A stretch of DNA of 64,000 bases from CAYWXK01 sp964462515 (GTDB taxonomy: Bacteria; Planctomycetota; Phycisphaerae; Sedimentisphaerales; Anaerobacaceae): positions 57,382-121,381 of the forward strand of contig CAYWXK010000005.1 in NCBI GenBank assembly GCA_964462515.1, given 5' to 3'. Under the pieces are notes generated by a model that did no database searches, was not told the DNA's origin, and saw only the letters and a list, made by a program, of their open reading frames with translations. Both the position numbers and the translations under genes were made by a program. This document shows, one piece after another, positions 1 to 6,541 of the stretch; position 1 is the stretch's first letter; each line of letters starts with the position of its first letter.

Positions 1-1
1 T

Positions 2-571
2 TTAATTTTTGAATTTTAATCTTCTTATTATCAAGCTGCCAAAACTGAGCAGCAAAAGTGTGGCTGGTTCAGGTACCGTAGAGAACGAAATATAGTAAAT
101 AGGGTCAAACCAGCTTATCCTATGGTCATAGAAAACTACCTTGCAAATGCCTACTTTTGTAGCAGTGTAGTCGATAATAAACCAGTCACCTGCTTCTATA
201 CCGGTTGAGCCGGTATACAAATCAAATCCATCGATACCTGGTTCTTCCCAGTCGCAGACAAAAGCTTCGTTACCTGCTGCCAGAAGGTGAGAACCCGACC
301 AATCACCACATACTCGTGGTCCTCTCGCTGACAGAATCCCGTAATCCCAGTACTCTTCTTCGATTGTCAAACTACCTCCATCGTTCCCAAAAGACCCCCA
401 GTATTCGCTTACATCCGAGCTTACTATGATTGTCAGGTTAGTTCCGACCATTATGTCCCGGCCATCATAAGGGGTATTCCCGTCGGCCTCAAATACTCTG
501 GTTGAAACCGTTCCAAAAGCTATAGTGGGCATACCAAATAGTACAAATGCAGTTAATGCGAGCTTATTCAT
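2..571 (-). CDS. PEP-CTERM sorted exported protein
   Basis: This 189-residue protein has a signal peptide at residues 1-20 and ends with the classic sorting tail: VPEP at about residue 166, a hydrophobic stretch (LLLLSFGSLII) and a basic end (RRLKFKN). Proteins with this tail are recognised by an exosortase, which removes the tail and anchors or releases the protein at the cell envelope (known for the family). The central domain (residues 21-160) resembles no enzyme I know; it is rich in Gly, Asp, Tyr and Trp, which would suit an extracellular beta-sandwich. The stop codon lies at the very left edge of the window, so the gene is complete. No exosortase gene is visible here. It is oriented like the sigma54 regulator upstream but separated from it by 369 bases, so it probably has its own promoter. 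Confidence 0.85.
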   Translation of the reverse strand: MNKLALTAFVLFGMPTIAFGTVSTRVFEADGNTPYDGRDIMVGTNLTIIVSSDVSEYWGSFGNDGGSLTIEEEYWDYGILSARGPRVCGDWSGSHLLAAGNEAFVCDWEEPGIDGFDLYTGSTGIEAGDWFIIDYTATKVGICKVVFYDHRISWFDPIYYISFSTVPEPATLLLLSFGSLIIRRLKFKN

Positions 572-940
572 AATTTATGCTTCTTACTTAAAAAGCATTC
601 TTATGCAACAAAAACCAATTTTTGTGGGTGAAAGCCTGAAATGGGCTCCGCCGAGCTTTCTCACCACCGCTCCTTCAAAAAATAAACTACCTGATTAAGT
701 CGGAAATGTCAAGAGAAAAAGGGCGAAAATATTAAATTTTTGGACAAATCCGGAAGAAGGCCTGAAACTAGGTTTTTGCAGATTTTATAGAAACCAGTAG
801 CTTATAATTTCGAATATCGAATTTCGAAATCTGAAACAATATCTAATGTCCAAAATTCAAATGACCTAAAACAGCTATGTTTTGAATATTTGAGCATTTG
901 AATCTTGAATTTGTTTCGGATTTCGACTTTATACATTGTT
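572..940. other. noncoding gap with an inverted repeat and a dispersed repeat
   Basis: No gene is seen here. On the minus strand, upstream of the PEP-CTERM gene, an imperfect stem pairs 627-635 with 655-665 (two-base bulge) and encloses a small CTC/GAG hairpin at 646-655. It could be a structured leader or a terminator-like element; I cannot match it to a known riboswitch. Bases about 790-925 hold an A/T-rich low-complexity repeat built on the word TCGAATNTCGAA, which recurs near 9213-9245, 36717-36770 and 61680-61740. Confidence 0.4.
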
Positions 941-2317
941 CTACAGCTTATATTCTTTTATTTTTCGGTAGAGGGTTCGTTCGCCAATGCCGAGGATTTT
1001 GGCGGCGATTTGACGGTTGCCTTTTGTTTTAGCGAGTGTTTCGGCTATCGCCTGTTTTTCAAGCTCGTTAAGAGACAAACCTGCTGCGGAAGATTGTGGG
1101 CGAGGGCCAGCGGCTAATTGCCTGGGCTGATGAATTTCGGGCGGCATATCCTGAATGTCGAGCTGATTACGGTCGCACATTACGACCATTGTTTTGATGG
1201 CATTTCGGAGCTGGCGGATGTTGCCCGGCCACTGGTAATTGGTGAGAATTGACATCGCTGAATCTGTTATGCCGGTTACTTTTGAGCCGGTTTCTTCCAC
1301 GGCTTCTTTGAGAAAGTATTGGACAAATTCCGGTATGTCCTCGGCTCTATCACGGAGGGCCGGCAGGGAGATATTTACGCCTTTTATTCTAAAATACAAA
1401 TCCTCTCTGAATTTTTTTTCTTCTATAAGCTCTCGCAGGTCGTGGTTTGTAGCGCTAATTATGCGGACATCTACCACGGTGGCTTTGTTTGAGCCGACCG
1501 GTATGACGATGCCATCTTCGATGACACGCAGCAGTTTGGCCTGCATATTGAGAGGCATATCGCCGATTTCGTCTAAAAACAGAGTTCCTTTGTCGGCAAT
1601 TTCAAATAGACCTTTTCTGTCGGTGGTTGCGCCGGTGAAGGCGCCTTTTACGTGGCCGAATAACTCGCTCTCCAACAAAGTATCGGTCAGTCCTGCACAA
1701 TTCATTGGTCTGAAGGGTTTATCCCATCGCAGCGAATTGTAGTGAATGGCTTTTGCCAGCAGCTCCTTGCCTGTTCCGGATTCGCCCTCAATTAGGATGT
1801 ATATATTGGTTGGGGCGACACGTTTCAGGATATTAAATATGTTCTGGATTGCCGGGTTTTCGCCGCGCACACCTTCAAATTGAAAATGTTCTTTGGCCTT
1901 TTCGGCTTTTTGAGGGCTGCGGGAGTATGCGGTCGATACCTTTCGGAAGGCTTGCTGAACAAGCGTGCGAAGCTGGTCAACATCAACAGGTTTAACCAGA
2001 TAATCGTATGCCCCCCGCTTTAATGCTTCCTTACAGGTGTCGATGGTTGCATAAGCGGTTACTAAAATGACCTCTGTTTTGTCATTGAGCGTTTTGGCTT
2101 GTTCGAGGATGGCCAAGCCATCGATATCACTATCGAGCTTAAGGTCGGTAACAATGACATCGACCGGCTGGCTGCGGATAATATCCAGGGCATCTTTGCC
2201 TGTATAGACAGCAATTGGCTTTGCGTCCGCTTTCTGGAGTGCTTCAACTATGCCATCGGCGTGGTCGCGCTCGTCATCGACAACCAAGATTAAGTTTTCA
2301 TTTTCTTTCAAATTCAC
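941..2317 (-). CDS. sigma54-dependent response regulator, NtrC family
   Basis: This is a two-component transcription activator with three domains. The N-terminal receiver (about residues 8-125) shows the acidic pair DD near residue 15, the phosphoacceptor Asp in VTDLKL near residue 58, and the KP lysine near residue 106. The AAA+ domain (about 150-385) has Walker A GESGTGKE, the sigma54-contacting loop GAFTGA and a Walker B ending in FLDEIGD. A Fis-type helix-turn-helix sits at the C-terminus (NRQIAAKILGIGERTLYRKI). The GTG at 2317 comes directly after the kinase stop codon and has an AGGA at a sensible distance; a TTG at 2323 would overlap the kinase by four bases and is the alternative. It is co-transcribed with the kinase at 2320-3150, its likely phosphodonor. 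Target genes are not apparent; I found no convincing -24/-12 promoter in the window. Confidence 0.93.
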   Translation of the reverse strand: MNLKENENLILVVDDERDHADGIVEALQKADAKPIAVYTGKDALDIIRSQPVDVIVTDLKLDSDIDGLAILEQAKTLNDKTEVILVTAYATIDTCKEALKRGAYDYLVKPVDVDQLRTLVQQAFRKVSTAYSRSPQKAEKAKEHFQFEGVRGENPAIQNIFNILKRVAPTNIYILIEGESGTGKELLAKAIHYNSLRWDKPFRPMNCAGLTDTLLESELFGHVKGAFTGATTDRKGLFEIADKGTLFLDEIGDMPLNMQAKLLRVIEDGIVIPVGSNKATVVDVRIISATNHDLRELIEEKKFREDLYFRIKGVNISLPALRDRAEDIPEFVQYFLKEAVEETGSKVTGITDSAMSILTNYQWPGNIRQLRNAIKTMVVMCDRNQLDIQDMPPEIHQPRQLAAGPRPQSSAAGLSLNELEKQAIAETLAKTKGNRQIAAKILGIGERTLYRKIKEYKL

Positions 2318-2319
2318 AC

Positions 2320-3150
2320 TCAACTATCCTGAAGAGGTAGTTTTATTGTGAACGCTGTGCCTTTGTCCAGCTCACTTGCAACGGTTATAGTTCCATTGTG
2401 TGCGGAAACAACTTTTTTTGTTGTGGCTAAACCCAATCCGATTCCGTGCGGTCGAGCCGAGTAATAGGCGTTAAAGATGTGCGGTAACTTATCCGGGGCG
2501 ATGCCTGTGCCGGTATCGCTAATCTGGATGACCGCATCTTTTTTCTGACGGTCGGTTCTTATCATCAGCTCGCCGCCTTCGGTCATAGCCTGCTGGGCAT
2601 TGATAAATAGATTCAATATTGCTTGTTTTAGCATACCTGCATCGACTTTACAAATAAGCGGCTCTTTAGATAAACTCTGGCGAACGGTTATGGAGCGGCT
2701 GTGGGCCTGGGGCAGGTAAAAATCGACCATATCGCTAATAAGCTCGTTGACGTCAACACTTGATAGCTGCAATTCGGTTTTGCCGATGTAACGCAGAAAG
2801 CCTTCAAGTATCTGTTCGAGCCTATCGGTCTCTTTCTGGATAACGGCAATTTTTCTCAGTGCCCGTGCAATTATTCTGTCGTCTTTTTCTGCTGTGATTT
2901 TACACGCATCTGTAGAATTTACGCTCTGGAGATCCTCGCTAATGAGTGTCAAATTAACCTTGATAGTAGAAAGTGGATTCTTGATTTCGTGAGCGAGGGC
3001 GCCAGTCAACTTGCTCAATTCCTCGAGCTGTTTGATATACACATCTGTGGTTTTTTGGATTTCAGAAACCATTTTAGCTCGTAGTTTATAGTTGCAGAAC
3101 GCGGCGAATATGGAACAAAAAGCAAATAGGCAAAAGCCATAAAGTAACAA
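2320..3150 (-). CDS. membrane-anchored sensor histidine kinase
   Basis: This 276-residue protein has one hydrophobic N-terminal segment (residues 2-20), a short linker, and then a complete transmitter module. The module shows an H-box with the phosphoaccepting His in ALAHEIKNP near residue 54, an N-box (ILNLFINAQQAM), a G1 box (DTGTGIAPDKL) and a G2 box (GIGLGLATTKK). There is no periplasmic or PAS sensor domain, so it must sense through its membrane segment, through partners, or from the cytoplasm. No ATG or GTG lies upstream in frame before the pnp stop; TTG at 3150 is the only usual start and has no clear ribosome binding site. The gene is in the same frame as pnp, 45 bases after its TAA. 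Its stop abuts the response regulator, so kinase and regulator form a cognate pair. Confidence 0.88.
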   Translation of the reverse strand: MLLYGFCLFAFCSIFAAFCNYKLRAKMVSEIQKTTDVYIKQLEELSKLTGALAHEIKNPLSTIKVNLTLISEDLQSVNSTDACKITAEKDDRIIARALRKIAVIQKETDRLEQILEGFLRYIGKTELQLSSVDVNELISDMVDFYLPQAHSRSITVRQSLSKEPLICKVDAGMLKQAILNLFINAQQAMTEGGELMIRTDRQKKDAVIQISDTGTGIAPDKLPHIFNAYYSARPHGIGLGLATTKKVVSAHNGTITVASELDKGTAFTIKLPLQDS

Positions 3151-3195
3151 AAGCCATTTGTGATTGGCTTTTGATTTGTATCTGTAACTAAGTTG

Positions 3196-5376
3196 TTATT
3201 TTTTCTTAGCGGCTTCTGGTTTTTCTTTTTGTTCGGTTTTGCTAAGCTCGGCGATGGCGGCTTTACGTGAGAGCTTGAATCTGCCCTGCTCATCAATTGA
3301 CAGCAGCTTGACCGGTATTTCGTCCCCTACTTTGCAGACGTCCTCAACGTTTCTGACGTAGCCATCGCTTAGCTCACTGATATGGCATAGTCCTTCGACA
3401 CCAGGCAAGATTTCAACAAAGGCGCCAAAGTCCTTCACAGAGACTACTTTTGATTGATTATATATCCGTCCGACCATTGGAGGCTGTGTAATTGATTCAA
3501 TAATTTCCTTAGCCTTGAGGTGGCCATCGCCGCCAACACAACTGATGTAAATCGTGCCGTCTTCTTCGACCTCGATAGTCGTGTCGGTCTGTTCCTGGAT
3601 GCTCTTAATCATCTTGCCGCCGGGTCCAATTACCTTGCCGATAAACTCAGGGTCAATCTCAACGGTTACCAGCTTTGGTGCATAAACGCTTAATTGCGGC
3701 CTGGGTTTGCTGATGGTTGCGTTCATACTCTTGAGAATTTCGAGACGGGCTGATTTTGCGCGTTCCAGGGCCTCGACCATAATGTTGTGCGGCAATCCCT
3801 GGGCTTTTATATCGAGCTGTATCGCTGTGATGCCATCGGTAGTGCCGGCGACTTTGAAATCCATATCTCCGAAATGGTCTTCTTCGCCAATGATATCGGT
3901 TAGCAATTCGTGGTGGCTGTTCTCGTCTGTGACCATACCGATTGATATACCTGCGACGGCCTGTTTAATCGGGACGCCCGCATCCATAAGCGCCAGTGAC
4001 CCGCCACAGACCGAAGCCATTGAGCTTGAACCATTTGATTCGGTAATATCCGAGATGATTCTGATAGTGTAGGCAAATTGGTCTTCCGGCGGCCTGACAG
4101 GCACTAATGCTCGTTCTGCGAGGGCGCCGTGTCCGATTTCGCGGCGGCCTGGCCCGCGAACGGGTCGCACCTCGCCGACGGAGAACGGCGGAAAGTTATA
4201 ATGAAGCGTAAAATTTTGAGCGTATTCATCCAGTAAGCCATCGATAATCTGTGCATCCCGGATTGTCCCGAGAGTAACGGTTACAAGGGACTGGGTCTCG
4301 CCACGGGTAAATAGAGCTGAGCCGTGCGTTCGGGGCAAAATACCCACTTCACAAGAGATTGGGCGAACGTCAACATAGCTTCTGCCATCGAGGCGTTTGC
4401 CTTCCAACAACAGTTTGCGAACAACCAGCTTTTCTATCTTCTCAAAGATTCGCTTCAGCATTACTTTGTCACATTTTGGCGTAACTTTCTGTGCAAGGTC
4501 TGATGTGTCGGGACCGGGACTATCCCCGATTGTGCAGTATTCGGTAACTAATTGCTCAAATAGCTCCTCAACCCCGAGTTGTCGGGGCTGCTTGGCTGGG
4601 ATTTGCTTAAGCGCGTAGAGTCGGTCCATTATCCGTGAGGAGATTTGCGAATAAAGCTCGTTATCAATTTCGATAATAGGAGATTCTTTTTCGGCGCCAA
4701 TTTTTCCCCGGAGCTCCTCAATCATCTCGCAGACTTGACTAATGGTTTTGTGGGCTATCAAGACAGCATCAGCAGCAATTTGTTCCGATACTTCTTTAGC
4801 GCCGACTTCAATCATATTCAAGGCATCTTTATGGCCGCCGGCAAGCATATTCAAGTCGCTTGTTTCCAACTGCTTATAAGTAGGATTGATGATAAATTGC
4901 TCATTTACTCTGCCTATCCTGCAGGCTGCGATAGGACCTAAAAAGGGGATTTTACTTATGGTAAGAGCGGCGCTTGCGCCTATTATGGCTGGGACATCAG
5001 GGTCGTTTTCCCGGTCGGCGCTTAAGACGTCCGCAACAATCTGGACCTCCTCGAAGTAACCATCCGGGAATAGCGGGCGAATGGGTCGGTCAATCATTCT
5101 GGCGGTAAGAATTTCCTTTGTGGATGGTCTTCCCTCGCGTTTAATGAAGCCGCCGGGGAATTTGCCTGCGGCACTTTGCTTCTCGCGATACTCGACACTC
5201 AGCGGGAAAAAATCAATCTCTTCAGCTCTTGGCGGCGCTGTTACCACAGCAACAAGAACTACAGTCTCACCATATCGGACGACCACGGAGCCGTGCGCTT
5301 GTTTAGCGATTTTGCCTGTTTCGATAGATAAGATTCTTCCTCCGATTTCTCTTTCCACTTTACATACGTCAAACAT
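3196..5376 (-). CDS. pnp: polyribonucleotide nucleotidyltransferase (PNPase)
   Basis: PNPase is a phosphorolytic 3'-5' exoribonuclease and a core enzyme of RNA decay. At 726 residues it has the full domain order: a first RNase PH-like domain (about 1-220), a helical linker, a second catalytic RNase PH domain from about residue 330 (RSYVDVRPISCEVGILPRTHG), a KH domain near 570-630 with the motif IGPGGKMIKSI, and an S1 domain near 640-705 (VKDFGAFVEILPGVEG). A Lys-rich tail ends the protein. The ATG at 5376 follows a good GAGGTAGT ribosome binding site. It lies directly downstream of rpsO, the arrangement seen in many bacteria, and upstream of a two-component pair. Confidence 0.98.
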   Translation of the reverse strand: MFDVCKVEREIGGRILSIETGKIAKQAHGSVVVRYGETVVLVAVVTAPPRAEEIDFFPLSVEYREKQSAAGKFPGGFIKREGRPSTKEILTARMIDRPIRPLFPDGYFEEVQIVADVLSADRENDPDVPAIIGASAALTISKIPFLGPIAACRIGRVNEQFIINPTYKQLETSDLNMLAGGHKDALNMIEVGAKEVSEQIAADAVLIAHKTISQVCEMIEELRGKIGAEKESPIIEIDNELYSQISSRIMDRLYALKQIPAKQPRQLGVEELFEQLVTEYCTIGDSPGPDTSDLAQKVTPKCDKVMLKRIFEKIEKLVVRKLLLEGKRLDGRSYVDVRPISCEVGILPRTHGSALFTRGETQSLVTVTLGTIRDAQIIDGLLDEYAQNFTLHYNFPPFSVGEVRPVRGPGRREIGHGALAERALVPVRPPEDQFAYTIRIISDITESNGSSSMASVCGGSLALMDAGVPIKQAVAGISIGMVTDENSHHELLTDIIGEEDHFGDMDFKVAGTTDGITAIQLDIKAQGLPHNIMVEALERAKSARLEILKSMNATISKPRPQLSVYAPKLVTVEIDPEFIGKVIGPGGKMIKSIQEQTDTTIEVEEDGTIYISCVGGDGHLKAKEIIESITQPPMVGRIYNQSKVVSVKDFGAFVEILPGVEGLCHISELSDGYVRNVEDVCKVGDEIPVKLLSIDEQGRFKLSRKAAIAELSKTEQKEKPEAAKKK

Positions 5377-5464
5377 ATACTACCTCATTAACAATCGAAT
5401 AAATCCATAAGTGCACGCTGCAAAAGGTGCTTGTGCTGCAGTGCAGTTGTGCCCTTAAGCTTTA

Positions 5465-5731
5465 CTATTTTCGCAAGTTGAGCCGGGAAATAATTTCTTG
5501 ATAGCGCTTCGGGTCTTTTTTGCTTACATATTTAAGCAGTGCGGCCCTGGCACTGACCATTTTCAATAGACCACGGCGGGACGAGTAATCTTTGCGGTGG
5601 GTCTTAAAGTGATCAGTGAGGCCATTGATTCTTTCGGTCAAGAGAGCTATCTGGACCTCGGGTGAACCGGTATCGCCATCGTGGATTTCAAAGTCGTGAA
5701 TAACTTTTCCTTTTTGCTGCTTTGCTAACAT
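5465..5731 (-). CDS. rpsO: 30S ribosomal protein S15
   Basis: This 88-residue protein has the usual S15 length and motifs (DTGSPEVQIALLTERI, THRKDYSSRRGLLKMV, YVSKKDPKRYQEII). S15 binds 16S rRNA early in assembly of the small-subunit platform. The ATG at 5731 has an AAGGA eleven bases upstream. It is the first gene of a likely rpsO-pnp-kinase-regulator transcript, driven by the promoter at 5801-5829. In other bacteria S15 represses its own mRNA through a leader structure. The leader here is about 60 bases; I did not identify a specific fold. Confidence 0.98.
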   Translation of the reverse strand: MLAKQQKGKVIHDFEIHDGDTGSPEVQIALLTERINGLTDHFKTHRKDYSSRRGLLKMVSARAALLKYVSKKDPKRYQEIISRLNLRK

Positions 5732-5800
5732 CTTTTACTAAATCCTTTCTAACTTACGCTGGCACATACAGTTGTGAGCGTTATTAAATCTAAAGCCGAT

Positions 5801-5829
5801 ATTATAATCATATATAATTATCTATGCAA
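5801..5829 (-). promoter_or_regulatory. sigma70-type promoter of rpsO-pnp
   Basis: On the minus strand TTGCAT (5824-5829) and TATAAT (5801-5806) are separated by exactly 17 bases in an A/T-rich stretch, about 70 bases upstream of the rpsO start. This is close to the textbook housekeeping consensus. Confidence 0.75.
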
Positions 5830-6139
5830 GTCTTTTCTGCACAAAGTTTAACAAAAATAAGGAGTGAATTTGGTGTCTGAAGGTAAATATTTTGCGGTTG
5901 CCCGCGTAGTTTATTCGGGCATCGTTGTTCGTAGCTTGTCCGCCTATGGCGGATTCGTAGCTTGTATTTCGTCGTGAGTCGTACGTTGCTCGTCTATCCT
6001 CCGTCCTCTGCTTGCCCTGCTTGCACTGAGCCTGTCGAAGTGAGCAAGCGCAGCGCGTCGAAGGGCGTCCTCCACCTGCCCTGAGCAAGCCGTGGTGAGC
6101 TTGTCGAACCAGCGCAGCGAGTCGAAGGGTCCTCCGTCT
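5830..6139. repeat. noncoding gap with dispersed palindromic repeats
   Basis: This stretch separates rpsO from the dockerin-like gene. It contains a perfect TCCGCC-TAT-GGCGGA hairpin at 5938-5952 and, at about 6012-6130, a mosaic of the words CCTGAGC, TTGTCGAA and GTCGAAGGG in several truncated copies. The same words recur at 9385-9405 and 9595-9670. Short ORFs translated from it look like repeat translations and are not proposed as genes. Confidence 0.6.
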
Positions 6140-6541
6140 TTATCGCAACGTCCAATTATATGGACAATAACAAAGCCAGTTATCGGCAAGCCGTTTTAGG
6201 TCCTCCACGTCAACGTCGCCGTCACCATCAAGGTCGCCGGCTAAACCGCTGCCACTCGCAAGCCAATGCTCGGCGAATCTGGTGAAGTCATAGAAGTCAA
6301 CTATGCACAATGGCCCGCCGGGCCAGAAGCCGCCAAGCAGTTCATAATTGCCGCCGCTGCTATAAGCCGCATCCGGCTGACCTATCGTGCCGACAAGCTC
6401 ATATTGCCCACCGGCACTTCGCCCGCCCCCGCCATCGATCGTGCTCCAAGTCAGAATATAATCTCCACCGGTCTGAGCGAACGTTACGCCGACTACTGCC
6501 AGAACTGCAAACAATAATAGTGTTAACCGCGTTGTGCTCAT
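6140..6541 (-). CDS. small exported protein with C-terminal dockerin-like module
   Basis: This 133-residue protein has a signal peptide (about 1-22). Next comes a Gly-rich domain of about 45 residues carrying the family words WSTIDGGGG, GGQYELVGTIGQPDAAY and LLGGFWPGG. It ends in a type I dockerin-like pair: a degenerate first helix (VDFYDFTRFAEHWL) and a calcium-loop repeat GDLDGDGDVDVEDLKRLADNWL-like segment whose Asp ladder is intact. Dockerins classically bind cohesins; in planctomycetes such tails are common on exported proteins and their partner is unclear. The start codon overlaps the stop of the fibre gene at 6538 (ATGA), so the two are translationally coupled. A complete paralogue lies at 47505-47891, again just after a fibre gene, and a truncated one at 49930-50079. 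Confidence 0.8.
   Translation of the reverse strand: MSTTRLTLLLFAVLAVVGVTFAQTGGDYILTWSTIDGGGGRSAGGQYELVGTIGQPDAAYSSGGNYELLGGFWPGGPLCIVDFYDFTRFAEHWLASGSGLAGDLDGDGDVDVEDLKRLADNWLCYCPYNWTLR

Noticed and set aside
627..665. Known riboswitch before the PEP-CTERM gene
   Set aside because: An imperfect stem exists but its sequence does not match the conserved cores of the classes I can recall (fluoride, cyclic di-GMP, cobalamin, glycine).
5822..6189. Two small minus-strand ORFs with the words RPSTRCACSLRQAQ and FDSLRWFDKLTT
   Set aside because: These are translations of the dispersed palindromic repeats at 6012-6130, not genes.
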